Assembly (NCBI GenBank): GCA_039881145.1
Contig: JAYKKI010000132.1
Span: 2,642,501 to 2,706,500 of the forward strand
Direction of reading: 5' to 3'
Source of the DNA: Druceiella hillmani
Taxonomy: Eukaryota; Arthropoda; Insecta; Lepidoptera; Hepialidae
Length of the DNA stretch: 64,000 nucleotides
Shown: positions 37,455-47,747 of the stretch, one piece after another
Layout: the number at the start of each line of letters is the position of its first letter
Numbering within the stretch: the stretch's first letter is position 1
Position numbers and translations under genes: made by a program
Notes under the pieces: model-generated
The model's input: the letters and a program-made list of their open reading frames with translations, nothing else
What the model was told of the DNA's origin: nothing
The model's database searches: none

Positions 37455-37641
37455 TATATTGTCGTCGCCGTGGTGTGTTGGGTTGATCACAACGCATACG
37501 GCCTTTGACGATGCGACGCACTGCGGCGACCCGGGTTCGATTCCCGGCCGTTCGTCGAACGGGGCTGGACTGGTGTTGTGGTTGGCTGTAAGAGTTTGCT
37601 CTTGTAGCAATAAGTCCGCCATGTGTATCAATTATATACAT
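37455..37641 (+). mobile_element. tRNA-derived SINE
   Basis: A GC-rich insert with RNA polymerase III promoter boxes: box B GGTTCGATTCC at 37534-37544 is a perfect match to the tRNA consensus, and a degenerate box A TGGTGTGTTGG lies at 37471-37481, 52 bases before it. After the tRNA-like head comes a non-tRNA body (ggggctggactggtgttgtg, gtaagagtttgctcttgtag). The insert is framed by taaagtaa at 37447-37454 and 37642-37649, a possible target-site duplication. SINEs are moved by LINE-encoded reverse transcriptase. The overlapping frames on both strands (37368-37656) are incidental. Confidence 0.8.
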
Positions 37642-37649
37642 TAAAGTAA

Positions 37650-40033
37650 ATTGCATATACTTGAATTCCAGAGAAACTGTTATATTTATTATTATTAAAA
37701 TAGTTTTATTAAATAAATCAGCAAAAATTATTGACTTTAAATCGTAGATATCTCCATACTCAAATCGAAGTCGCCTTCGTTTATATCACTAAACTTCAAA
37801 ATATTTAAAATCGAATAATTTAAAGTATACCAGTGTAATTAATATAGGAACAAAGATAATCCACAAGTTCTGCATATTGGTACCAATTGTAATATTGCAT
37901 CAAAAATTACTTCAAACTCGGTCTATATGTAATTTAAACTCGTAACGATTTTCCGCAAAAATATAATAGTATCTTATATATAACGTAAGATCATTATTTG
38001 ATTTTAAATAATTATGCTAAAATCTAATTAATTTAGAATTTCTCAAAATAAAAGCAAATAAACCTAAACAAGAGACGCTAGAATGGGTTACGGGGCCGCT
38101 GAAATTACGTGGAGCTTGATATTATGGATAAAATGAACTTTAAATTTATAAGCAATTATTAACTGCTAAATGTTCCAAAGAACATGAAGTGCTCGTCGTT
38201 AAATTATCTGTTATATCATTAGTTTCATTTTTATCTTTTCTTTGCTTTTACTCCTCTCAAGTAAAACTCCGTATTTTGACTTTTGGGTGTTAAAGCTCTA
38301 AGTCTTCTTTTAAGTTTCAAAATACCTTTTAGAGTTTAAAATTGTTTGAATTCTTTTGTGAAATAAATTGTCAACTTATTGATTATGTATGTTCAATTTA
38401 GGAAAAAATTAACAGTTTAGCACAGTTCCATAAGCACTGGCAAAGTTACTTTAAATTATGGGTTACAAAAAATATAGTAAATAAATTTATAGGTCTTGAA
38501 AGTGCCAAATTATCTTCTTGAAATTATTCTTATCCTCGTACTGAAAGTTTATATTATAAAACTTATTTTTTTTATTCATGCAAATCAATTATTATTATAT
38601 AAATATTCTTGTAGTTTTTGAAGGATTGTGTAGAAATATTGTCTCAAAAATTTGAAAGCATGAAATACAAAACCAGTTTTACAAACAAACATTGTTGTTG
38701 TAGTATACATTTAAACCAAATTATCGAAAGATTATTAAAAAATGAAAGAAATATACAAATGCACAGTGCTACAACATGAACAATAGGGGGTCAACACCCA
38801 GTAAAAGGCGAACATAGGCACACTACTTGAAATTAAATGGAAACAAATTTAGATTCTAGACGATAACAAGAATATTGAAATAAGTTATATTAAATTTTGG
38901 TCAATTGAAGTTATTCTAAGAATATTTTTATTATTTTATACTTATATTTTCACTGATTTTCCGAACTTTATGTAAATATAAAATAAGAAATAATAGATTA
39001 CTAACTTTGAGCGTGAAAAATATAACGTGATAAAACATAAAAAAATTAAATTTGCGGGTAATATTCAAACTTTGGAAGCGCGTATAACATACGCAAAATA
39101 TATCAGCAAAATTATTTAGTACTATGAAATAATTAATATGAACTCGGATTTTACTTTTAGGATATTAGCTTTCTTAATAGTTTCATTGGCAAATGTTTTT
39201 AGCGACAGTATTTTTAGAACAAAACTCCGTTTAACATCACGATCCTAGGAAACAATATCAGTCAGAACTAAATGAAACTTGGTAAGCTTTCGCTGTCTTC
39301 AAGTGGGCAATTAACAAAGATTTCACAACAAAAAAATGTTTTGCTAATTGCCCATCTGAAAGTATTGTCATACAACGAATCTTATGTCGTGATAAAGCAT
39401 TTAAATGGAGTAGAAATAATAGTACATGACGCAGTTTCATTCAATTATGAACAATGAATTTCTGCAAAATTAACAGCAAATACATTCTAATAATATCACT
39501 GTTTCCGTATCACGTTTTGGAGACATTTAATATTTTCTACAATATTTTGAATACGTACTCTGTAAGAGGCTTGTCAGTGTCATCAGCATTAAGTACCTTC
39601 ATCCCCATGACTAACTAACCCTAAAGAAAACACACCATTACTTCTGGGCATCATATTAATACTAAAATATAATTTTATTCTCAATGCCTCACATTCTTTT
39701 GAAAAATCTCTCTTCTTATACTTACAACTAAGCTAATCTTGTCCGCAAATATATCATTTGAAATCCTTGTAACGTCATACTAAAGATTCGCCCAGGATAG
39801 TACTTCAGAGGTAGTAATTCAAAATGCCACTTCACGTGAGTTATCACCCCGTTCAAGTTCAGTTACTATCTCCGTATGAGTCCAATCAGTTTATATTTCG
39901 AAATCATTAACCAAGTGAAATTGTTTGACAAAAGGTTTCTAATTGTATATTATAAACAGTTAGTTTTATAATGCAATAAGTGTTTTTTTTAAGTAAAAAT
40001 TAAGAACTCGCATAACAGAATGTAAATAATTTT
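37650..40033. other. AT-rich non-coding stretch
   Basis: No gene. Within 39270-39360 there is an imperfect inverted repeat (gggcaattaacaaa ... tttgctaattgccc, arms about 17 bases, about 25 bases apart) that generates the mirror-image frames 39258-39440 (minus) and 39272-39457 (plus). Confidence 0.5.
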
Positions 40034-40217
40034 AAAATAATCACTCTCATGAGAAACTCATGAGAGTGATTATTTTAGTATCAGAAAACTAAGGGAATCT
40101 TAGTTTTCTGATACCTCACGTTTACGACGTGAGAATATAAATTAATAAAACATACGACTGTTGATATAAAACCTCATGAGTAATCAGTAATATCGGAATA
40201 TTATTCCGATATTACTG
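40034..40217. repeat. Cluster of four perfect hairpins
   Basis: Four separate perfect inverted repeats in 184 bases. (1) aaaataatcactctcatgag / reverse complement, about 40034-40076, loop aaa. (2) gtatcagaaaactaag at 40078-40093 with its reverse complement at 40099-40114, loop ggaat. (3) ctcacgt / acgtgag, 40115-40133, loop ttacg. (4) cagtaatatcggaata at 40185-40200 with its reverse complement at 40202-40217, loop one base. They abut or nearly abut one another and have unrelated sequences, so they are not copies of one element. Confidence 0.93.
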
Positions 40218-40369
40218 AGTGTTCGACGAAAATTCTATAATATTTTGATAGAGATATCATTACACATATGCATCACGCTGAAATCGCTATTTCCTCACTA
40301 AAATATTAAATTACTAAATATATAAATTTATGGAGATTCTTTCGAATAATTTAAAAGAACTGCCATAGC

Positions 40370-40620
40370 CAGGAGGATGGAGGATGCACAGTTATCGCAT
40401 CCGTCGCTGTTTTTCAGCTCCAGCAAGTAATTGAATTAATTTATTCAAGTACTTGATTAATCTACGATGGAAATGGCGTATTTTATAAGTTCATGTTACT
40501 CTTATGGGCAGTCCTTATAATCATTTGGGTCGCGCACCGTCTCAATTGGCATTAAACTCTTCTTATAATTTCATTAGCATTTGGGTTTACAGCGGTTATA
40601 GTATTTGATCCATTCCAATT
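40370..40620. other. GC-richer block with homeodomain-like sites
   Basis: Raised GC (ccaggaggatggaggatgca, gcatccgtcgctgtt, gtcgcgcaccgtctc) mixed with TAATTG/AATTAA-type sites (gtaattgaattaatttattc, cttgattaatc). No frame of note. Composition suggests a conserved regulatory element, but there is no second copy here. Confidence 0.35.
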
Positions 40621-40789
40621 GAGATTTAGTTTATTTACGCCTTTAGTATTTAAATATATTTAACCATTTATTTTATATAAAAATATTATGATATTATGAA
40701 TAATATAAAGAATCCAGAATATTATTTTATATCATGAAAGTCATATTTATCGTGGTAATTTGTTTAAAATTTTTCTTTATTTTTAATAA

Positions 40790-42290
40790 AGTTTTCTCGC
40801 TTCTCGCTAAAGTTTTCTCGTTTTCTCCCTTTTATATTCTGGATAACGATTTATTTAATTTGTATTTAAGGTTATATATTCATTAAAATTGGGCTCTTTA
40901 TTTAGTTCAATCGAACTAGGTATGGTTTTTGTCCGAATACTAATTCATGAGGCGCATATTTGATACAACTTAGACATTGGAATTATAAGCGAACGTTGTT
41001 AGGGATACGTATTCGTTCCAGTCGTTTATTTCATTTGAAATGCTTTGTTTTAAATAATATTTTAGGATTGAATGACTACGTTTTAGTGCACCGTTTGTCC
41101 GGGGGTAATAGGAAGTTGAAGTAAGTTTCTTCGTTTTCAATATATTCTGCAATTTTTTTTTAAAAGTTAGACATCATTTCAGTTCCTTGATAAGTGAGTA
41201 TCGTTCTAGGAATACTGTGGTACGTTATAAACCATATGAGTTTTTCTGCTAATATTTCTACGTCGTAGGAAGAAATACTGATAGCTTGAGATAATATAGT
41301 TACATGGTAGTTAAGTAATCTTGCAGAGTGAGTATATATTTACTTCCGTTTGTAGCTTCAGGTAAGGAAGTCGTTTGAAGAAATACTAATAGCTTGAGAT
41401 AATGTAGTATGGTAATTAAGTCATCTGGCAGAGTGAGTATGTAATTACTTCTATTTTAAGCTTCAGGTGACTAAGTCGTATGAAGAAATACTGATAGCTT
41501 GAGATAATTTAGTTACATGGTAGTTAAGTCATCTTGCAGAGTGAGTATGTATTTACTTCCATTTGAAGCTTCAGGTAAGGAATCTACTATGTCGAGTGCT
41601 ACTCTTTCAAACCCATACATTAAAGTTGTAGTGATTATCATATTAATTTTTCTCCTAACAGTTTTATATATTTGGCAGGGTTTGCTATTTTTATCATACT
41701 CTACAATATTTTTTTCATATTTGGCCAATATTTTTTTAAAATTTTTGGTACATTCTCAGAATACCGTTTTGACCTGATGAAATGCTATTATGTTTTTCAT
41801 TCAATTTTATAGTTATTAATTTTTTCGCTCATCTGCATTTGTTTCGTAAACTTGATATATCTGTCCTAGTTGTAAAAGTAGAATATCTATGTCGCTATTT
41901 TCAGAAATTTCTTTCCCGGTGGTATTATAATTTCCTTCAGCTTTATTTAAAAAAAATAGGCTCAAGCTACTAGCAGATATTTATCAATTTCATATTAGCT
42001 TAAAATAGCGCCAGTTGCACAATTACTGGCATCTGTAGTAGGTATGAACTCCTTTGTAAAAATTCGATATCCAAGAATTGTAACTAAAATAAGAATATTG
42101 CACATATCGCCAGAAATTTTGTTGTTTGTCTATTCAATTTTATAAGATATTTTATTAATAATTTAGGTATAAATCTCGATAATTTAGAGAAAATGTCTAG
42201 GAATTTCCTGTAGTAGCCTACGAGTCCTAAGATTGATTTAAACATCTTTCGGATTTTAGGGACCCTGACATCAAAGCGATATTATAAAAT
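40790..42290 (-). pseudogene. Ty3/gypsy retrotransposon pol fossil
   Basis: Minus-strand remains of a gypsy-type pol polyprotein in domain order. At about 42190-42270 is the end of reverse transcriptase (FKSILGLVGYYRKFLDIF, the usual IRSFLGLxGYYRKF region). At about 42000-42060 is the start of RNase H (FTKEFIPTTDASNCATGAIL, catalytic Asp in TTDAS). From 41730 to 41513 is the zinc-finger-to-core join of integrase (KPCQIYKT, FERVALDIVDSLPEASNG, YILTLQDDL). About 41150-41230 holds the core (SIPRTILTYQGTE), where the catalytic Asp expected in LTDxG is Tyr. At 41152-40970 is LTSTSYYPRTNGALKRSH...WNEYVSLTTFAYNS, and near 40930 the C-terminal YAPHELVFGQKP. Several frameshifts, stops and deletions (most of RNase H to integrase N-terminus shortened). 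No LTR, gag or protease identified. Dead copy. Confidence 0.92.
41269..41589 (-). repeat. Tandem triplication (108/105/108 bp) within the gypsy fossil
   Basis: Three adjacent units starting with gaagaaatact at 41269, 41377 and 41482, each containing atagcttgagataat, gttaagt/aattaagtcatct, cagagtgagtat and agcttcaggt. Lengths are 108, 105 and about 108, all multiples of three (36 or 35 codons). The unit covers the integrase stretch SLPEASNGSKYILTLQDDLT and the residues following. A normal integrase has it once, so it was multiplied in this copy or in its parent. Confidence 0.92.
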
Positions 42291-42989
42291 TCAGCCATCA
42301 AATTTGCCAGATAATGCAAATAAAAGATAATAAATCGCCTTGTTTATAGTTATTTATTAAAGTATTTGTGCATTAATCTTATCTTCTAATATACATTTAA
42401 TGTTTGAACAAAGAGAGATAGATATTGAAGTAATTATGGTTCGCATAGTAATTAACATAGATATCAAAAATATGAAATTGCTAGCTAAACAATCACTCCG
42501 TCTGATAGAATTAGCAATACATATATACATTTTTAAAATGACATAGAGTTAAAAAAGTATCAAAATCCGTAAAGCTATCTAATATTCAATTGAAAGAAAA
42601 TTTGGGAATAAAATAAAGCATCAAAGAAATTGAAGTGAACCAAACATGGATGATAGTCGATTGGAAAAAGCGACTTTTATTACAATAAGCTTCACATATG
42701 TACATGAATTCATTCATAATTTTTATCACCGAACAGATGATAATTAATTTTGAAAGAAAATTCAATGCATAAAAATGTCTACAGCTTAATTTAAATATTG
42801 TTCCCCATATTATACGAAATTAATTTTTTTATTTATTTTGAAAGTTTTCCCCAATTTTACAAATTTGACAACACTATTATAACGTTATTTTATAGCAGAA
42901 TAATTAGCTTCTTCATTCTTTCATAATTAAATTGAATAAGATCTAGAACATGCATGTTTAAATAATATGTAATACTAGAATATAAATTT
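42291..42989. other. AT-rich non-coding stretch
   Basis: Lies upstream (minus strand sense) of the gypsy fossil; no further reverse transcriptase motifs recognised. Confidence 0.45.
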
Positions 42990-43560
42990 GCGTGGGTCCC
43001 TGAACTTTCTAAATGTTTGTCATAAAAACAACTTCTTAAAATTATCATTAGAACATTCACGAAATGACAAGAAGCTAAATAAAGAAAATTAAAGAAAAAT
43101 TTGTAAAAGAGTATCTAAAATTTTAACTATTTTTCATGTTTTCTTCCCTCTACAGAAATACGAACATGTAGGTATACACTATCCTGACCAAATTAAAGAT
43201 TAAATTAAGCGAAAAAACTCAAAGATTTGCGATAAATAGCTACATAAATGCAATGATTATTTAAGCACAAAATAGCTTCTAACATTCACAAAATAACAAG
43301 ACATCAAATAACAAATACCAAAAGAGTAATGTGTTCGTAAGTATATAAAACTTAAAACATTTCCTTGAATTTTCATCCCCCAATAGATACGTCAGCAAAG
43401 TGATAAATACACTGAAGGCTACTTACGTTTCATTCGAGACGTCTAGCTAGACGTACCACTTAATTTAAAGCTGCGTTTGAACAAACACAAACAGATGTGA
43501 AAAACTGCTACATAAATACCCAATTGCACTCAATTCCTCTTCTCGTCAATATTTCTGCTA
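42990..43560 (+). repeat. Degenerate tandem repeat, ~230-280 bp period
   Basis: aacattcac-aaat-acaaga recurs at 43052 and 43281 (period 229). An atac-a...gtaggtatacac / atacgtcagcaaag region follows each, and gctacataaat at 43229 recurs at 43508. Units are strongly diverged. A perfect 16-base palindrome acgtctagctagacgt lies at 43439-43454. Confidence 0.5.
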
Positions 43561-43610
43561 AAAACTGCTGTAACACTTGCGCTTTATTATGTAGATAAGA
43601 CCAAAAGTTA

Positions 43611-43631
43611 TGTATATATATATATATATAA
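43611..43631. repeat. Short (AT)n microsatellite
   Basis: About 20 bases of alternating AT near the 3' side of the Tc1 element. Confidence 0.9.
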
Positions 43632-43894
43632 ACTCTTTACAAAAAAAACGGGCACTTATAGGAATAAACCATACCAGAGTTATTTTATTATTTGATGCAT
43701 TTTATATGGCGATATGATGAGAATATTTTTATTTCTTTTTGAGATATCGTTTTACCTACTTCAGTCATTAAAATGCGAATAATAAAAAAAACGATGTAAA
43801 GTCTACAGACGAGCGTTTTCATACTGGTGTATTAAAAATGGCTAAAATATATTTTTGAATATTTTTTTATTAATTTAACATAAAATTTGTAAAT
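43632..43894. other. 3' non-coding part of the Tc1 element (probable)
   Basis: Precedes the stop of the minus-strand transposase fossil and probably belongs to the element. acgggcacttataggaat near 43650 is the sort of sequence seen near Tc1 ends, but I could not match it convincingly to an inverted partner near 45 kb. Confidence 0.35.
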
Positions 43895-44885
43895 TTATTA
43901 ACGAGTATGGCCTCCTCTAGCTAAAATCAATGCGCTTAATCTGCTAAGCATGCTTTCGACGACGTTTCTTATCATTTCCTGAGGAATACGTTCCCATTCA
44001 GCGACGATCACATTTTTAAGGGCCTGAATGTTTTTTGGAGCTGGTTTTAAGGCTCCAATGCATCGTTTGAGATTATCCCATATGTGTTCTATCGGATTGA
44101 GGTCGGAACTTTTGGCTGGCCAGTCTAATCGACGAATTCCGGCCTTCTGCATATACGCATCAACGTCTCTAGAGCGGTGGGCGCGAGCGTTATCGTCCAT
44201 AAAAATGGACTCAAATTATTGCTGTTAATGCGGGTTGGGCATGAGAAATAAGAATCTCTGTTATGTAACTCGCTACGGTCATTTGAGTTAATACCAGCCC
44301 AAAACATTACGGAGCCTCCACAGTAAGTGGTGGTTTCCTCAAAGCATACTTCTGCGAAGCGTTCTCCAGGTCTTCGTAAGACTTTCCGACGTCGGTCCTC
44401 ACCACTAATTGATATACGAACTTCATCGGAGAATAAAACACTGTCCAGTCTTGTTGAGTCCATGACGAAAAATTATGAGCGAATCTCAATCTGGCAACTC
44501 GATACTCACGGAGCAATTTAGGTCCCCGAGCTGGGTGATAGCCACGTATATTGATGGCTTGAAGTCTCCTTCTGACTGTCCATAGACTAACTCGTGTACC
44601 TCTGACGTCCTCGAGTTTTCTGTTTGAGAACCACGTACGTAACTTGACGATTTCGTAGCGCTTGACTGACTATGAAGCGGTCGTCCCATGGCGCAGTGCA
44701 CCGTTTTCTTCCAGAACCGGGCCATCTACTGACGGAGCCCGTTTCTTGGTATCGTTGCCAGGTCCTTTGGATCGTGGAACGGCTCACATTAATCTGCTGA
44801 GACATATAATATTGGCCACAGCCTTCTTCGAGCAGCGCAATAATTTTATTAGTTCTTATCGTTTTTTCAACCATACTGAGAACAG
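43895..44885 (-). pseudogene. Broken Tc1-like transposase (DD34E)
   Basis: Minus-strand, fairly well kept Tc1-type transposase (family length about 340 residues; cut-and-paste transposition into TA). The start MVEKTIRTNKIIALLEEG at 44874 leads into the paired-like DNA-binding region (NVSRSTIQRTWQRYQETG, WDDRFIVSQALRNRQ). After frameshifts the second helix-turn-helix linker follows (RRRLQAINIRGYHPARGP, ARLRFAH). VLFSDE near 44440 holds the first Asp; GGSVMFWAGINSNDRSEL is at about 44270-44340. MDDNARAHR at about 44200 carries the second Asp, and DLNPIEHIWDNLKR holds the Glu, with exactly 34 residues between. It ends RLSALILARGGHTR at 43898. About four frameshifts and a probable deletion of some 20 codons before MDDNA make it inactive. 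Confidence 0.95.
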
Positions 44886-45103
44886 CAAACAGATGTGAAC
44901 TAATGCAGCAAACAGCAGAAATTTAGTTAAAATATATTCGTTGAAATAAAAAACATAACAAATGAAAAAGAACTTAAATAAGAGTTGGATTTCATTTGCC
45001 GCCAAAAAATAAGTTTTTATCAGTGAAAGAGAATTTTCATTCAATAAGAATAACTTTCAAATTTAGAACGTTCGTTTTTATGTGCCAGAATACACTATAC
45101 CTG
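44886..45103. other. 5' side of the Tc1 element and flank
   Basis: Probably contains the element's left non-coding end; no terminal inverted repeat could be confirmed. Confidence 0.35.
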
Positions 45104-45134
45104 CCAGTAACAATTACATTGCAATTGTTACTGG
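45104..45134. repeat. Perfect small inverted repeat
   Basis: ccagtaacaatt (45104-45115) and aattgttactgg (45123-45134), loop acattgc; flanked by tatac / tataa. Confidence 0.9.
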
Positions 45135-45787
45135 TATAACAATTAATCAAATTAATTAAAAAATTAACTAAATATTTTTCTTAATTTCATTATTTTAGTA
45201 GTCATTAAACAATTCCAAAGACGAGACCCGCTTATCCCCCACCAAGGGGATAGTAGGGGTAAAATATCAGTTTTATGCTTATTTATTATTTTTTGTTTTC
45301 AATTTTATGGTTCCGTACAAAATTACAACTAATAAAATTCTCTTCAAGAAAACGTGCTACTTCTGGAAAACGTGCTACTTCGAAATGATATACATTTTTT
45401 TGTAATCAAATAAATATTTCTACATAGAAATCAGATAATCAAATTTAATTTAAAAATGATAACTAATATATTTACCATCAATATACAAATTATTAGAAGG
45501 AATTATCATTATTTTTTTTTGCTATCATCCATACTTTTAAATCAAAACTTAAATAATCGTATTGTTTAAAACAAAAAAATCTATCCTAGGTAAACGGAAG
45601 TTGGGAATTTTCAGTCCATATGAACGTTTTAAGCAAAGAGCAATCATATATATTATTTATCAAAAGAATTTTTTTGTGGCAACACCATATCACCCTTAAT
45701 TCTCCATCAAAATTAATGATTCAAACATCATTTTAAAGCTCATGTTCCCCGCTATTGGCGAAAAATTGACAAACAATTAAAAATAAT
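45135..45787. other. AT-rich non-coding stretch
   Basis: No gene. An 18 bp tandem duplication (gaaaacgtgctacttc) lies at 45348-45383. A CCCC-rich patch (cccaccaaggggatagtagggg) is at 45236-45260. Confidence 0.5.
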
Positions 45788-45940
<153 letters not shown>

Positions 45941-46392
45941 AAGGAATTCGTAAAAAATTGGCATATTTAAGTCTTGTGTCTAAAGCATGAAAATATTTGA
46001 GCAAGCATTATATCAACTTCAAGATACGTACCACTTCCTTTGGTACTTTTAACTGGAACCAAATTTACCGGTTAAAAGTAAAAATAATTTAAACGTTTCC
46101 TTAACTTCAACTAACAAGCAAATGTATTGCGAATAAAAAAGATAGTTTTATGAAGTTCCAGCAATCATTTTAATTATATGTAAGTATATAAACACATATA
46201 TAATATTACATACTATATAAGTATAATATTATTATCTGCATTTTACTAACGTTATTTAAACTTTTAATTTTTTTTATTTATTAACTTGTCTCAGAATTGT
46301 ACACTTATTCACACATAACAAAGCTTTAAAAAAAGAGTTTAGTTTGTAACAGAATCATAACGAAAGTGCCGCAAATACCCGCGAGCCAAAAA
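45941..46392. other. AT-rich non-coding stretch
   Basis: Nothing recognisable. At 46029-46079 ggtacttttaactgg and ccggttaaaagta form an imperfect inverted repeat. Confidence 0.5.
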
Positions 46393-46742
46393 CAATGACC
46401 ATAAATTTAAAACAATAACCATTGTCCACCAAAACACAAAACACGCTAGCGACACCAGAAACCGCCATTTGCTTTAATTAAAGGAGGGTAAAATAAGCTT
46501 AATTCAGAGTCGGCCAAAACAAAGGCGCATAAAAGAATACATGGGAGAGGAGGCCTCAAAGCGGACCGCGGCCGCAACGAGGCGTCGCATTGCGTATGGT
46601 GTCTATAGTTTCAAAATTTAAATCCGCCCGCTAAAACTTCCGCGTTTAATATTTGAACAGACGCGGGACGCTCATCGCAAAATACTTCATTATAATAAGC
46701 TCTTTACGGTCGCCCACTTTGTGTAGTGCGAGCTTATCCTGC
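46393..46742 (-). repeat. Duplicated GC-richer block 2, copy b
   Basis: Inverted partner of 36347-36703, about 10 kb away. Reading the minus strand gives the same ordered cores as copy a, including the tcttttatgcgcctttgttt core, tttaattaaagcaaatggcg and ttggtggacaatggtta. The copy is GC-rich throughout (gcggccgc near 46568). No terminal inverted repeats and no flanking target duplication were found. Confidence 0.88.
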
Positions 46743-47249
46743 AAACTTTGGCGTTGCAGCGGGGTGGGGCTTAAAGCTCTCTGAAGATTTTTCTTAGAAG
46801 AATTTGGAAAATTATGGGCTGTGTTTTGTTATTAAGTTCGGTATGCTTTTGTGTAGGTAGTCGTGCAGTTTATTCAAGCTATGTGTTGATAATAAATTTT
46901 TTTTTATTTGGAATTGGAAAGTTTCTTTCTTGAAGTTATTTTGTGTAAAATAACGCAATTTCCTTAATTATAACACAATGTTTATATCAAATTATATTAA
47001 AAAAATCAGAGCGGATTTTGAGGCGAAGAAACGTATTTTACAAACAATTTTCCGGAAATATACTAACTTATAAATAAAAAAACTCTATCAAAATAAATAA
47101 ACTCTTACTACGAAGATTTCGTACATATTTAGGCACTAATAAATACTTAAGCGTATAAAGTATTTCCATTAAACTATCTAGAAATATTAATTTTTTCCAA
47201 CGTATATATTTTTTTTGTGTACATTCACAGATGTGGTATGATTTGATAT
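46743..47249. other. AT-rich non-coding stretch
   Basis: Nothing recognisable beyond a GC-richer shoulder of the preceding block to about 46790. Confidence 0.5.
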
Positions 47250-47690
47250 AATGAATGGATCTAAAATTTCAAGATTTGAGGTAAACGCTATAATTTTTCT
47301 ACTCTAAATTTTCCATATTATCAGATTGAGTTGTCTCAGAAATCGAGGAGGAAAGATTTTTTATACTTTTTTCAGTATGTATGCCGATATTCTGCCTAAA
47401 ATTATGACGAAAATATTTTTGAGGAATTTATAACTAGCCCTTTCTAATGATGTTATATGAGGGAAAAAATTTAATACACAATTAGCCCCCCCCACCAATT
47501 TTCTTATGAAAATTTTTGAGTGTTAGCTTTTGAGATATGTTATATTACTCGGTCTCATAAATTAATTTAATTATTAAGCCAAACAAGTTTCTACGTCATG
47601 CTCTTATTGAGAAAAACGGTTATTTCAGATAGACAGACAGACAAGTGAATGATCACATAAGGGTTTTATTTTCTATTTTGAGGATAAACT
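47250..47690 (+). repeat. Dispersed repeat B, diverged copy
   Basis: Ends with agacagacagacaagtgaatg, atcacataagggttttatttt and a trailing ttgaggat, the typical tail seen in reverse at 12690-12760 and 6545-6660. Internal pieces (ttttgagatatgttatatta, atttctacgtcatgctcttat) agree with repeat-B architecture. A C run (47486-47495) lies inside. Confidence 0.6.
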
Positions 47691-47747
47691 AACTTTAAAT
47701 TCTATAAAATAAGGGAAGGTAACTTTAAATTCTATAGAATAAGGTAG
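47690..47747 (+). repeat. 30 bp tandem duplication
   Basis: taactttaaattctata-aataagg occurs twice in succession, 30 bases apart, with one or two differences. Confidence 0.88.

Noticed and set aside
37368..37656. Frames on both strands around 37.4-37.65 kb
   Set aside because: They are translations of the SINE head and body (box B region) and commonly appear as spurious proteins.
39258..39457. Mirror-image frames at 39.3 kb as a possible MITE or gene
   Set aside because: An imperfect inverted repeat is present, but no clean terminal repeats or target duplication could be defined.
40034..40217. CRISPR array or bacterial terminator cluster
   Set aside because: The hairpins have different sequences and no regular spacers, and the surrounding DNA is eukaryotic in character.
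43632..45103. Terminal inverted repeats of the Tc1 element
   Set aside because: acgggcacttataggaat near 43650 is suggestive, but no convincing reverse complement was found near 44.9-45.1 kb.
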